A stretch of 64,000 nucleotides of DNA from Ruegeria sp. PrR005 (GTDB taxonomy: Bacteria; Pseudomonadota; Alphaproteobacteria; Rhodobacterales; Rhodobacteraceae): contig NZ_JAAGOX010000011.1 in NCBI RefSeq assembly GCF_010500245.1, positions 62,001 through 126,000 of the forward strand, in the 5' to 3' direction. A model generated the notes under the pieces. The model was not told where the DNA came from. It worked only from the letters and a program-made list of their open reading frames with translations, and searched no databases. The translations under genes were made by a program, and so were the position numbers. This document shows positions 7,368 through 16,173 of this stretch, one piece after another; positions within the stretch are counted from its first letter, which is position 1, and every line of letters starts with the position of its first letter.

Positions 7368-9040
7368 CCGGACGCCCGAAAATCCGCTGTGCCATCTACA
7401 CCCGCAAATCCTCCGAGGATGGTCTCGAACTGGAGTTCAACTCGCTTGATGCGCAATACGAAGCCTGCGCGGCTTATGTCGCCAGCCAGCGTCACGAAGG
7501 CTGGAAGCTACTTCCAGAGCGCTATGACGATGGCGGCCTTTCAGGCGGAACCCTGGAACGCCCTGCCCTTCAGCGGTTGCTGGACGAGATCGATGCCGGG
7601 CGCATCGACATGGTCGTGGTCTACAAGATCGACAGGTTGACCCGGTCGCTCGCCGACTTCTCCAAGCTGGTTGAACGGTTGGAAAAGGCAAACTGCTCAT
7701 TCGTCTCGGTCACCCAGGCTTTCAACACCTCGTCCTCGATGGGGCGACTGACCTTGAACGTGCTTTTGTCCTTTGCCCAGTTTGAACGCGAAGTCACCGC
7801 TGAGCGGATCCGCGACAAGATCGCGGCCTCCAAGAAAAAGGGGCTCTGGATGGGCGGAAACCTGCCACTGGGCTATGACAGGCATCCCGATCAAACCACC
7901 AGGACCCTGGTCATCAACAAGGACGAGGCATCAACCGTGTTGCGCCTCTTTACGCTCTATGCCGAGCATGGCTGTCTTCGCCGGGTGGCGGACATAGCCG
8001 CCGCAGAGGGATTGCGATCCAAACGCCGGGTGTGTGCGAACGGGACCATCTCGGGCGACCGGCCACTGTCCCGCGGACAGATCTATTACCTGCTCCGCAA
8101 CCCGGTCTACCTTGGACAGATCCGCCACAAGGACAAGATCTGGCCCGGCCAGCACCCGGCGATCATTGAGGATGATCTCTGGAACCGGGTTCAGAGCCGG
8201 ATGCGGACCGCATCAACCCGGGGACGCGGTTCAAGCAACGAACCCGGTGCCGTCAATGATATCGGGGCCTGGCTGACTGGAAAGTTGCGCGACGAAACCG
8301 GTGACAAGCTGACCCCAACCCACACGACCCGGGTCGGTCGCAGGCTGCGCTATTACGTATCGAACCGGCTGATCTCGGGCGGCAAGGATCCCGCCGGCTG
8401 GCGCTTGCCTGCACCCCTGCTGGAAAAGACTGTGCTCGATGTCATGGCAAGGCACCTGACCAAAGCAGCCCATGCGCATTGGGTGCTGCTGGAGCCCGAT
8501 GCAAGCACAACCGAAGCGACGAACCTGTTGGTCCTGGACCTTGTTGCGCGTTTGGCAACCAAAGGCGGCAGCCTCGGCGCCGAACTTCTCTTCTCAGGCG
8601 TCCTGTCACGCGGTCGCATCGAGCTCGACCTCGATGGCGCAACCCTTGCCCGGCTGCTCGGCGTTCCCGCTGACCTATTGCTGCCCGACCTGCTGCAGGT
8701 GACAGCCCCGTTCGATCTTCGCCGACGCGGGGTCGAGACGAAGATCATCGTCGGCGATGCGCACCCGGACCCCGACCCCCATCTCCATGCCATGCTGATC
8801 CGCGCCCATGGCTGGGCCCGGGAATTGAAATCCGGTGTCCAGCTGTCCGACATCGCGCATCGCGAAAAGGTTCCTGGTTCCTTTATCCGCAACCGCACTC
8901 AACTCGCCTTCCTGTCGCCCAAAATCCAGGCGGCCATCCTCGAAGGCACTCAGCCGCCCGAGCTGACCCTCAAGCGTCTCGTCAGCATCACACATCCGCT
9001 CGATTGGGCCGAACAGGAACGCCTCTTCGGGTTCTCCTGA
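7364..9040 (+). CDS. Large serine recombinase
   Basis: The 558-residue protein has an N-terminal resolvase domain. IYTRKSSEDG carries the nucleophile, Ser16 by alignment, and the arginine cluster follows in YKIDRLTRSLADF. The Recombinase domain (YLLRNPVYLGQIRHKDKIW, about residues 240-275) comes next, then a long C-terminal DNA-binding region. This architecture is used by phage and ICE integrases for site-specific integration and excision. The start ATG 7364 overlaps the DUF2924 stop; the frame open to 7211 reads through DUF2924 and is not the start. No zinc-ribbon cysteine cluster is evident, so it may belong to a subgroup without one. Confidence 0.92.
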   Translation: MTGRPKIRCAIYTRKSSEDGLELEFNSLDAQYEACAAYVASQRHEGWKLLPERYDDGGLSGGTLERPALQRLLDEIDAGRIDMVVVYKIDRLTRSLADFSKLVERLEKANCSFVSVTQAFNTSSSMGRLTLNVLLSFAQFEREVTAERIRDKIAASKKKGLWMGGNLPLGYDRHPDQTTRTLVINKDEASTVLRLFTLYAEHGCLRRVADIAAAEGLRSKRRVCANGTISGDRPLSRGQIYYLLRNPVYLGQIRHKDKIWPGQHPAIIEDDLWNRVQSRMRTASTRGRGSSNEPGAVNDIGAWLTGKLRDETGDKLTPTHTTRVGRRLRYYVSNRLISGGKDPAGWRLPAPLLEKTVLDVMARHLTKAAHAHWVLLEPDASTTEATNLLVLDLVARLATKGGSLGAELLFSGVLSRGRIELDLDGATLARLLGVPADLLLPDLLQVTAPFDLRRRGVETKIIVGDAHPDPDPHLHAMLIRAHGWARELKSGVQLSDIAHREKVPGSFIRNRTQLAFLSPKIQAAILEGTQPPELTLKRLVSITHPLDWAEQERLFGFS

Positions 9041-9415
9041 CACCCAATACCAGCTTTCCCTGCTGTCGGATTCCATTTCCCTGATCCCCGTTTGAACATT
9101 CCCTGCTCGCGTCAGAAAATTCCCTGTTCCATCTTTTAGGGAAATCAAATCCAAAGCCTTTGATAACCCCAAAAGAATCTTTGGCAGAAGAAGCGAAACA
9201 CCCGCCAAAATGACAAAATTCCCTGCAGATTCCCTGCAAACAGGGAAATCTCGGCCAAAGCGCACCCGCCCAAAACCCGTACTGAGACTTCAAGGAAAAT
9301 CCACGCCACAACTTGCTTCCACCACCGTCTCAGTTGAGGAGATGGCCGCGCAACCCACGGGAATTGTGGAAGAATTTCGACGCAGAAAGCACAGGGAAAA
9401 TGAGACTCGGGTGGC
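9041..9415. repeat. TTCCCTG repeat cluster next to tRNA-Ser
   Basis: No gene is supported in this stretch. It holds at least nine copies of a heptamer. TTCCCTG starts at 9056, 9077, 9099 and 9120 (spacing 21, 22, 21 bp), then 9219 and 9230 (11 bp). Inverted copies lie at 9137-9143 (one mismatch, TAGGGAA), 9241-9247 and 9392-9398. Spacing by one or two helical turns beside a tRNA 3' end resembles arm-type sites of an integrase. The repeats and spacing are seen directly; the role is inferred. Confidence 0.65.
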
Positions 9416-9505
9416 TGGCGGGGAGACAGGGATTCGAACCCTGGGATGGCTCTCACCATCAACGGTTTTCAAGACCGCCGCATTCGACCGCTCTGCCACC
9501 TCCCC
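9416..9505 (-). tRNA. tRNA-Ser (UGA)
   Basis: On the minus strand the gene starts GGGGAGG at 9505 and ends with discriminator G plus encoded CCA at 9416-9418. The anticodon loop CTTGAAA gives UGA (9469-9471 on the plus strand). The long variable arm, GATGG paired with CCATC, is the class II feature of tRNA-Ser, and the TpsiC arm has GGTTCGAATCC. The acceptor pairs fully apart from one G-T. The gene is intact. Its 3' end faces the accessory region and the TTCCCTG repeats, so it is a likely integration target. Confidence 0.95.
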
Positions 9506-9713
9506 GACAGGTTGACGTCTAAGATCTCCGCAAAGCCGAGGCAAGTCCCTCTTCTTGTCAAAACTTGCCGAGTACGATGCAGCGGGCTTTCAAAGCCAAA
9601 GCCCTCAGGTTATGATCCGCACGACGCGGGACACCCCACCCGCAATAGCGCAATGACCGGAAAACCGGCACCGGGACAAGAATTGTCCCGAAACAGGCAA
9701 GGAAGTAGTCGAC

Positions 9714-10583
9714 ATGCAAGTTGAAATGGCGAAGGCAGGCCCCCGTATCCGCATTCTCGCCCTGGGTTTTAGCCTTGTCTTTCTTGCGGCATGCGAAGAC
9801 GGCGCAGGTGTGCCTTTTCTTCAGCCGAAGGACAATGAGGCCACGACCGAGACGCGCAGCACCAAGCTGGTCGAACGCGATGTCGAGGCGCCGGATGTGT
9901 TCCAGGTGACAGAGGCCGGACTTTGGGATGGTCGCCCCTCGCTGGGCGGTGTGTGGGTCGCTCATCCAGATGTCAAGGAGCCCGAACGCGTCATCATTCG
10001 AAACGCCAGCAACGACAAATTCGTGATCGGTGCGCTGTTTCGGCGCGAGCGCGACATTCCCGGACCGAGAATCCAGGCCTCTTCCGATGCCGCGGCAGCA
10101 CTCGGGATGCTCGCCGGCGCTCCGGTCCAGTTGAACGTGACGGCCTTGCGCCGCGAAGAGGTTCAGGAAGAGCCTGTGGTCGATCCGGCAACGGCTGATA
10201 CTGCGTCACTTGAGGAATTGCCTGAGGTCTCGGAAACACCGCTTGATCCGGTCGCAGGCGCCGCCGCCGCGATCGAAGCTTCTGCTCCGGCCACACAGCA
10301 ACCCGCCACGCCTGCACCGTCCACGGCCCCGAAGCCGAAGACTTCGAGCCTCGACAAACCCTATATCCAGATCGGCATCTTCAGTGTCGAGGCGAATGCC
10401 AAGCGTGCCGCCGACCAGATGCGTGCGGCGGGCATGGTGCCGACAGTCCGGCAGGAATCGACAAACGGCAAGCCGTTCTGGCGTGTCGTTGTCGGCCCCG
10501 CCCAATCCAAATCCGAGCGCACGGCGTTGTTGGACCAGGTCAAGTCCACCGGGTTCTCCGATGCCTATGCGGTCAAGAAGTAA
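9714..10583 (+). CDS. SPOR-domain lipoprotein
   Basis: The 289-residue protein begins with a lipoprotein signal: a hydrophobic stretch LALGFSLVFLAAC with the acylated Cys at residue 25. A low-complexity Ala/Pro/Thr linker follows (about 165-215). The C-terminal SPOR domain (PYIQIGIFSVEANAKRAA to the end, about 215-289) binds glycan strands lacking stem peptides at division septa. AAGGAAG precedes ATG 9714; ATG 9726 is an alternative. It lies 17 bp upstream of a D,D-carboxypeptidase, consistent with a cell-wall pair. Confidence 0.88.
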   Translation: MQVEMAKAGPRIRILALGFSLVFLAACEDGAGVPFLQPKDNEATTETRSTKLVERDVEAPDVFQVTEAGLWDGRPSLGGVWVAHPDVKEPERVIIRNASNDKFVIGALFRRERDIPGPRIQASSDAAAALGMLAGAPVQLNVTALRREEVQEEPVVDPATADTASLEELPEVSETPLDPVAGAAAAIEASAPATQQPATPAPSTAPKPKTSSLDKPYIQIGIFSVEANAKRAADQMRAAGMVPTVRQESTNGKPFWRVVVGPAQSKSERTALLDQVKSTGFSDAYAVKK

Positions 10584-10600
10584 GACGGAGGTTCATTCCG

Positions 10601-11767
10601 GTGTTGAGTTCGTTTCGTTACGCCGCCCTGGCCCTGGGGCTCGCGCTGACCGCTATACCGGCCCACGCATTCGATACGTCTGCGCGCGCGGCATATGTGC
10701 TGGATCAAAGCACCGGAACCGTGCTGCTGGCCAAAAATGCCGACGAGGCGCTGCCGCCTGCATCGATGTCAAAGCTGATGACGCTTTATGTCGCCTTCGA
10801 GGCCCTGCGTGACGGACGCCTGTCCCTGGACGAGCGCCTGCCGGTTTCTCAGAACGCGATGAGCTATGGTGGCTCGACCATGTTCCTGAACACGACCGAC
10901 CGCGTCCGGGTCGAGGATCTGCTGCGGGGCATCATCGTTTTGAGCGGCAATGACGCCTGCGCGGTGATCGCCGAAGCGCTGAGCCCGGACGGCACCGAGG
11001 CCGGTTTCGCTCGGTTCATGACCAAACGCGCCAAACTGATGGGCATGACCCAGTCAACCTTCGCCAATTCCAATGGCTGGCCGGCAGCCGGGCATCTGAT
11101 GTCGGTCCATGACCTTGCCATTCTCGCCAGTCGGCTCATTGCCGACTTTCCCGAGTACTACCCCTTGTTTGCCGAAACCGAATTCGCCTTTGACGGACGG
11201 GCGCCGTCTAACACGCGCAACCGTAACCCGTTGCTGCGCCTTGATATCGGGGCCGATGGATTGAAGACCGGACATACTGCCGAGGCCGGCTATGGCCTGG
11301 TGGGTTCAGCCAAACAGGGTGATCGTCGGGTGATCTTTGTCATCACCGGGCTCGAGAGCGAAACCCGTCGCGCAGAGGAGGCGGAGGCGATCGTGAACTG
11401 GTCCTTTCGCCACTTTGCCACCAAGACCGTTGCCCGAGCCGACACTCCGGTCGCCCAAGCCGAAGTCTGGATGGGAGCGAAACAATCGGTAGGTCTGGTT
11501 CCGGCAGAGGATCTGGACCTTTTGCTGCCAGTGCTGTCGGACAAGCGAATCGAGGCCGAGGTGGTCTATGACGGCCCCATCAATGCACCGATTGCCAAGG
11601 GTCAGAAGATTGCCGAACTGGTCATCAAGCCCGAAGAACTGCCTGAAATCCGCCGCCCCTTGGTGGCGTCCGAGGATGTGGCCGCTGGCGGCTTCGTTGT
11701 ACGGATGAAAACAGCCGCAACAATGCTGCTGCAACAGTTCGGCAGCGGCGCGCCGGAGGCGATGTGA
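10601..11767 (+). CDS. dacF: D-alanyl-D-alanine carboxypeptidase (penicillin-binding protein 5/6 type)
   Basis: The 388-residue precursor has a signal peptide ending near AHA (residue 23). It carries the three serine-peptidase motifs of the S11 family: SMSK at 55-58 (catalytic Ser55 and Lys58), SGN at 115-117 and KTG at 222-224. The C-terminal beta-rich PBP5 domain extends past residue 290. It trims the terminal D-Ala of peptidoglycan stems in the periplasm. A GTG start at 10601 is taken because GGAGG lies ten bases upstream; TTG 10604 is possible. Its stop overlaps the tmk GTG start. The symbol dacF is by family; dacC-type naming is equally used. Confidence 0.92.
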   Translation: MLSSFRYAALALGLALTAIPAHAFDTSARAAYVLDQSTGTVLLAKNADEALPPASMSKLMTLYVAFEALRDGRLSLDERLPVSQNAMSYGGSTMFLNTTDRVRVEDLLRGIIVLSGNDACAVIAEALSPDGTEAGFARFMTKRAKLMGMTQSTFANSNGWPAAGHLMSVHDLAILASRLIADFPEYYPLFAETEFAFDGRAPSNTRNRNPLLRLDIGADGLKTGHTAEAGYGLVGSAKQGDRRVIFVITGLESETRRAEEAEAIVNWSFRHFATKTVARADTPVAQAEVWMGAKQSVGLVPAEDLDLLLPVLSDKRIEAEVVYDGPINAPIAKGQKIAELVIKPEELPEIRRPLVASEDVAAGGFVVRMKTAATMLLQQFGSGAPEAM

Positions 11768-12399
11768 CTGGCAAGGGGCTGTTCCTGACGTTCGAAGGGA
11801 TCGACGGCTCGGGGAAATCCACTCAAGCCAGGCGGTTGGCCAAAGCTCTGACCAACCTTGGGCACCAGGTTGTTCTGACCCGCGAACCGGGTGGTTCACC
11901 CGGTGCCGAGGAAATCCGGCGTCTTGTGCTTGAAGGCGAGCCGGATCGCTGGTCGGCAGAGACGGAGATTTTGCTTTTTACCGCCGCCCGTCGCGACCAT
12001 CTGGAACGCACGATCCTGCCGGCGCTGGAGGCGGGCAAGATTGTCATCTGTGATCGGTTCGCCGACAGCACCCGCATGTACCAGGGGCTTTCACGCGGCG
12101 ATCTTCGACAACTGGTCGACCAGTTGCACAAGCTGATGATCGGGCGTGAACCCGATATCACCTTGTTGATCGACATGGATCCCGAGACCGGCCTGTCCCG
12201 CGCCAAGGGGCGCCAGGGAACCGAGGAAAGGTTCGAGGATTTCGGACCAGAGTTGCAACGGAAAATGCGCGCCGGGTTCCTGGAACTTGCGCAGGAGTTC
12301 CCGAACCGGTTTCATGTCGTGGACGGCAATCGTGACGCGGACAGGGTCGCCCAGGACGTATCGAACATCGTTCTGCGCGAACTGCGGTCGATGCCATGA
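11764..12399 (+). CDS. tmk: Thymidylate kinase
   Basis: The 211-residue protein phosphorylates dTMP to dTDP. The P-loop is FEGIDGSGKSTQ near the N-terminus, DRFADST is the dTMP-binding DR motif, and the LID-type region appears in KGRQGTEERFEDFG. The length is standard. A GTG start (11764) lies inside the dacF stop (GTGA overlap), and the gene ends in an ATGA overlap with holB. The tmk-holB-tatD order is widely conserved in Alphaproteobacteria. Confidence 0.96.
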   Translation: MTGKGLFLTFEGIDGSGKSTQARRLAKALTNLGHQVVLTREPGGSPGAEEIRRLVLEGEPDRWSAETEILLFTAARRDHLERTILPALEAGKIVICDRFADSTRMYQGLSRGDLRQLVDQLHKLMIGREPDITLLIDMDPETGLSRAKGRQGTEERFEDFGPELQRKMRAGFLELAQEFPNRFHVVDGNRDADRVAQDVSNIVLRELRSMP

Positions 12400-13517
12400 G
12401 CGACGAGGTTCCAGCCCCGGATCAGGTTCCCGGCGCCCCGCATCCGCGTGAGACGGCGTGCCTGTTCGGGCAAGATGCGGCCGAACAAGCTTTTCTGGAC
12501 GCCTATTGTTCTGGTCGGCTGCACCACGGCTGGCTGCTGACCGGTCCGCAAGGGGTTGGCAAGGCAACCTTGGCCTGGCGCATTGCCCGGTTCTTGCTGG
12601 CAACCCCACCTATGACAGACGGTGGGTTGTTTGGCGCCCCGCCGCCGCCCGACACGCTGGACATCGCACCGGACCACCCTGTATCGCACCGCATTTTGGC
12701 AGGAGCCGAACCCGGACTGGCGGCGATCACCCGGTCGGTGAACGATCAGGGACGGCTGCGATCAGAGATCGTGGTCGATGATGTCCGCAAGCTTGGCCGG
12801 TTCTTTGGCCTTAGCGCAGCAGATGGCGGACGCCGTGTCGTCATTGTCGACAGCGCGGACGAGATGAACACCAGCGCGGCCAACGCACTCTTGAAGATGC
12901 TCGAAGAGCCGCCCGCGCGGACCACTCTGCTGTTGGTCTCGCATCAACCCTCGCACCTGTTGCCAACGATCCGGTCCCGCTGTCGGACCCTTCGGCTGTC
13001 GCCGCTGAAACCCGAAGCGTTGCAAGCGGCCTTGGATCAGGCAGGAGCAGGAATGCCGGAAGAGATCGCAGATCTGGCCGTCCTGGCCAGCGGCTCGGTC
13101 GGCGCGGCGCTGCGACTGATCGAACTGGACGGTCTCAAACTTTATGGTGAGCTCCTTGCAATTCTGGCCAGCCTGCCCCGGCTGGATCGGCAGCGCGCCC
13201 TTGCTCTGGCCGAAGCAGCGGCGGGCCGGGACGCTGCGCAACGGTTCGATCTCTTGTTGAAGCTGATCGAAATCGTGCTGGCGCGGCTGGCCCGCACAGG
13301 TGCGACCGGACGGCCGCCGGAACCAGAGGTTAGACAGGGAGAGGCGAAAGTACTGGCGGGTCTCGCCCCCGATCCCGAAAGCGGTCGGCGCTGGGCCGAA
13401 ATCGCCGCGACGATCTCTGCCCGGGCCCGCCATGGTCAGGCGGTCAACCTTGACCCCGCTGCGCTTGTCCTAGATACGGTATTCAAAATGCAGGATACCG
13501 CCAGTTGGAGCCAATGA
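12396..13517 (+). CDS. holB: DNA polymerase III delta-prime subunit
   Basis: The 373-residue clamp-loader subunit has an AAA+ fold. LLTGPQGVGKATLAWRIA is a Walker A-like loop in which Ala replaces the usual Thr/Ser after Lys. IVDSADEMNTSAANALLKMLEEPP is the conserved delta-prime/DnaX box VII-VIII region, and TIRSRCR is the arginine-finger-type motif. No zinc-binding cysteines are seen. The atypical P-loop agrees with a stator subunit that need not hydrolyse ATP. It overlaps both tmk and tatD by ATGA. Confidence 0.94.
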   Translation: MSDEVPAPDQVPGAPHPRETACLFGQDAAEQAFLDAYCSGRLHHGWLLTGPQGVGKATLAWRIARFLLATPPMTDGGLFGAPPPPDTLDIAPDHPVSHRILAGAEPGLAAITRSVNDQGRLRSEIVVDDVRKLGRFFGLSAADGGRRVVIVDSADEMNTSAANALLKMLEEPPARTTLLLVSHQPSHLLPTIRSRCRTLRLSPLKPEALQAALDQAGAGMPEEIADLAVLASGSVGAALRLIELDGLKLYGELLAILASLPRLDRQRALALAEAAAGRDAAQRFDLLLKLIEIVLARLARTGATGRPPEPEVRQGEAKVLAGLAPDPESGRRWAEIAATISARARHGQAVNLDPAALVLDTVFKMQDTASWSQ

Positions 13518-14329
13518 GCGCAACCGAAACGACACCGGAAATCACCGACAGCCATTGCCATCTCGACTTTCCCGATTTCGAAGGGCAACTCGATGATATC
13601 GTGGCCCGCGCGTGTCGCGCGGGTGTAACGCGAATGGTGACGATCTGCACCCGTCTCAGGAATGAACCGGCTGTTCGTGCCATCGCGGAAGCCCACCCAC
13701 CGGTTTTCTATGCGGCTGGCACCCACCCGATGAGCGCCGCAACAGAACCCATGGCCACGGTCGAGGAATTGACCGTGCTCAGCAAGCACCCGAAATTCGT
13801 GGGCATTGGCGAGACCGGGCTGGATTATCACTATACTGCCGACAGCGCCGAGGTTCAGAAACAATCCTTGCGTATCCACATCCAGGCCGCGCAGACAACC
13901 GGGCTTCCGCTGATCGTTCACGCCCGCGCGGCAGACGATGACATGGCCCGTATCCTGTCGGAAGAGTATCGCAACGCTCCCTACTCCTGCGTGATGCATT
14001 GTTTCTCTTCGTCGGCAGAGCTGGCCCGAGCCGCATTGGATTTAGGGTTTTATCTATCCATGTCGGGGATTGCGGCCTTTCCCAAAAGTCAGGACCTGAG
14101 AAACATTTTTGCCGCCGCGCCTCTGGACCGCATTCTAGTGGAGACCGACGCGCCCTATCTTGCCCCGCCCCCGCATCGCGGCAAACGGAACGAACCCGCC
14201 TATACCGCGCATACCGCGCGAAAGGGCGCCGAAGTCTTTGGCATCGACTACTCTGAATTTGCGGCGCAAACACAAGCCAACTTCGACCGGCTGTTCGCCA
14301 AGGTCGTTCGTTTCAGGGCTGCGGCATGA
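13514..14329 (+). CDS. tatD: TatD-family metal-dependent DNase
   Basis: The 271-residue TIM-barrel hydrolase has the metal-binding HCHLD near the N-terminus. The conserved GIGETGLDYHY, IVHARAA, MHCFS and ETDAPYLAPPPHRG blocks ligate the divalent metals. Family members act as 3'-5' exonucleases or D-amino-acyl-tRNA/DNA repair nucleases. ATG 13514 overlaps the holB stop (ATGA); a frame start three codons earlier uses TTG and is not preferred. The gene continues into the MBL-fold gene with a further ATGA overlap. Confidence 0.94.
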   Translation: MSATETTPEITDSHCHLDFPDFEGQLDDIVARACRAGVTRMVTICTRLRNEPAVRAIAEAHPPVFYAAGTHPMSAATEPMATVEELTVLSKHPKFVGIGETGLDYHYTADSAEVQKQSLRIHIQAAQTTGLPLIVHARAADDDMARILSEEYRNAPYSCVMHCFSSSAELARAALDLGFYLSMSGIAAFPKSQDLRNIFAAAPLDRILVETDAPYLAPPPHRGKRNEPAYTAHTARKGAEVFGIDYSEFAAQTQANFDRLFAKVVRFRAAA

Positions 14330-15126
14330 CGATGGAACTGCGTTTCACCATATTGGGCTGCGGGTCTTCCGGCGGTGTACCGCGACTGGGTGGGCATTGG
14401 GGCGATTGCGATCCGTCAAATCCCAAGAACCGCCGCCAGCGGTGTTCCATGCTGGTCGAGCGCGAAGGCCCGGATGGGACCACGACGGTTCTGATCGACA
14501 CCACGCCGGACATGCGCAACCAGCTTCTGGAGGCGGGAACAGGGCGTCTGGACGCTGTTGTCTACACCCATTCCCATGCCGACCATGTGCACGGGATCGA
14601 CGATCTTCGCATGATCGTTTTCAACATGCGTGCGCGGGTTCCGGTGTGGGCCGATGGCGACACTCAAAACGCATTGCTGTCCCGGTTTGGCTATGCTTTT
14701 GTCCAACCCGAAGGCTCACCTTACCCGCCCATCCTTGAAATGAAGACAATCTCCGGGCCATTCGAGATCGATGGTCCCGGCGGCCCCATTCCCTTTCGTC
14801 CGTTTCGGGTTGGGCACGGTTCGATCGACAGTTTGGGATTCCGGATTCACGATCTGGCCTATCTGCCGGATGTGGCCGAGATTTACGAAGAGTCCTGGCA
14901 AGACTTACAAGGGCTGGATTGCTGGATTCTGGATGCCTTGCGGCGCACGCCGCATCCAACCCACGCGCACTTGGAAAAATCCCTGCACTGGATCGCCAAG
15001 GCAGCACCCCGTCGCGCGGTGCTGACGAACATGCATATCGACCTTGATCATGCCACCGTTTCAGCAGAAACGCCGGACCATATTGAACCTGCTTATGACG
15101 GCATGGTTATTCGGTATCCGCTTTGA
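14326..15126 (+). CDS. MBL-fold metallo-hydrolase (PhnP/RNase Z-like)
   Basis: The 266-residue protein opens with the beta-lactamase-fold strand FTILGCGSSGGVPRLGGHWG and carries the dinuclear metal site YTHSHADHVHGIDDLR, with later LDALRRTPHPTHAHLE and LTNMHIDLDH. The GSSGGVP start and CDP-NPKNRR spacing resemble PhnP-like cyclic phosphodiesterases. No phn genes are adjacent, so the substrate is unknown. It is the last gene in the tmk-holB-tatD chain, with an ATGA overlap to tatD. Confidence 0.9.
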   Translation: MTMELRFTILGCGSSGGVPRLGGHWGDCDPSNPKNRRQRCSMLVEREGPDGTTTVLIDTTPDMRNQLLEAGTGRLDAVVYTHSHADHVHGIDDLRMIVFNMRARVPVWADGDTQNALLSRFGYAFVQPEGSPYPPILEMKTISGPFEIDGPGGPIPFRPFRVGHGSIDSLGFRIHDLAYLPDVAEIYEESWQDLQGLDCWILDALRRTPHPTHAHLEKSLHWIAKAAPRRAVLTNMHIDLDHATVSAETPDHIEPAYDGMVIRYPL

Positions 15127-15197
15127 CAGATGAGAGTTATCCCAGCGGATATCCCGATTGACTGCTTCGCAACACGTCGACACGGATAAGGACACAC

Positions 15198-16142
15198 ATG
15201 TTTCAGGCCCTGATCGACGTCATCTTACCTGTTTTTCTGGTTATTGGTGCAGGGTACGGAGCCACTCTCGCGGGCTATTTCAAGCCTGAACACATCGACG
15301 GGCTGATGAGATTTACACAGGGCTTTGCAATACCCTGCCTGTTGTTTCGCGCAATTGCCAATCTTGATCTGAACGCCAGTTTCGACCCCGCGCTTCTCGG
15401 CAGCTTTTATGCCGGCGCCACCCTTTGTTTTGCCGCCGGGTTGTTTGGGGCCCGGTACATCTTTGGGCGCGAATGGGAGGACAGCGTTGTCATCGGGTTC
15501 TGCTGCCTCTTCTCCAACTCAGTGCTTTTGGGGCTGGCCATCACCGAACGCGCCTATGGACCCGAGAATTTGACCGGGAACTATGCGATCATCGCGATCC
15601 ACTCGCCGTTCTGCTATGGCCTTGGGATCACCGTGATGGAGGTGATCCGCAACCGCGGCCGGGGTGGACGGAAGACGGCCAGTTCGGTTCTTTCGGCCAT
15701 GTTCCGAAATGTGCTGATCCTGGGCATTGCCATGGGCTTCGCCGTAAACCTGAGCGGTTTCGGGCTGCCACAGATCCTGGACGACGGCCTGTCTCTGATC
15801 ACACGCGCCGCCCTGCCCGGCGCTTTGTTCGCCTTGGGCGGCGTACTGGTGCAATACCGGCCCGAAGGGGATCTGCGCGTCATTGCATATGTTTGCGTGA
15901 TATCCCTTATGGCCCACCCGGCGCTGGTCTGGCTTTTCGGATCGGCCCTGTCGGTGGAACAGGGCTTGTTCCGGTCCGGCGTGTTGAATGCGGCCATGGC
16001 CCCCGGTTTCAACGCCTATATCTTTGCCAATATCTACGGCAGGGCAAAGCGCGTCGCGGCCTCGTCAGTCCTGATCGCAACCGGGGCGTCCATTTTCACC
16101 GTATGGGCTTGGTTGACCCTTTTGGGCAGTTCAGCACCTTGA
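15198..16142 (+). CDS. AEC-family transporter
   Basis: The 314-residue protein is almost entirely hydrophobic with about ten predicted membrane segments. The N-terminal VFLVIGAGYGATLAGYF and GFAIPCLLFRAIANLD are characteristic of the auxin efflux carrier (AEC) family. Family members export small organic acids or malonate; the substrate is not readable here. The gene is monocistronic or shares a transcript with the CbiX-like gene 31 bp downstream. Confidence 0.88.
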   Translation: MFQALIDVILPVFLVIGAGYGATLAGYFKPEHIDGLMRFTQGFAIPCLLFRAIANLDLNASFDPALLGSFYAGATLCFAAGLFGARYIFGREWEDSVVIGFCCLFSNSVLLGLAITERAYGPENLTGNYAIIAIHSPFCYGLGITVMEVIRNRGRGGRKTASSVLSAMFRNVLILGIAMGFAVNLSGFGLPQILDDGLSLITRAALPGALFALGGVLVQYRPEGDLRVIAYVCVISLMAHPALVWLFGSALSVEQGLFRSGVLNAAMAPGFNAYIFANIYGRAKRVAASSVLIATGASIFTVWAWLTLLGSSAP

Positions 16143-16173
16143 CTTGGGAAAAGGCAGCAACACAACTCTTTCC

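Noticed and set aside
3008-9040. Complete prophage
   Set aside because: No portal, capsid, tail, lysis or replication genes occur, so only packaging, methylation and recombination functions are supported.
9210-9515. 101-residue plus-strand ORF over tRNA-Ser
   Set aside because: It reads GIRTLGWLSPSTVFKTAAF and SATSPTG, the typical false protein of an antisense tRNA-Ser.
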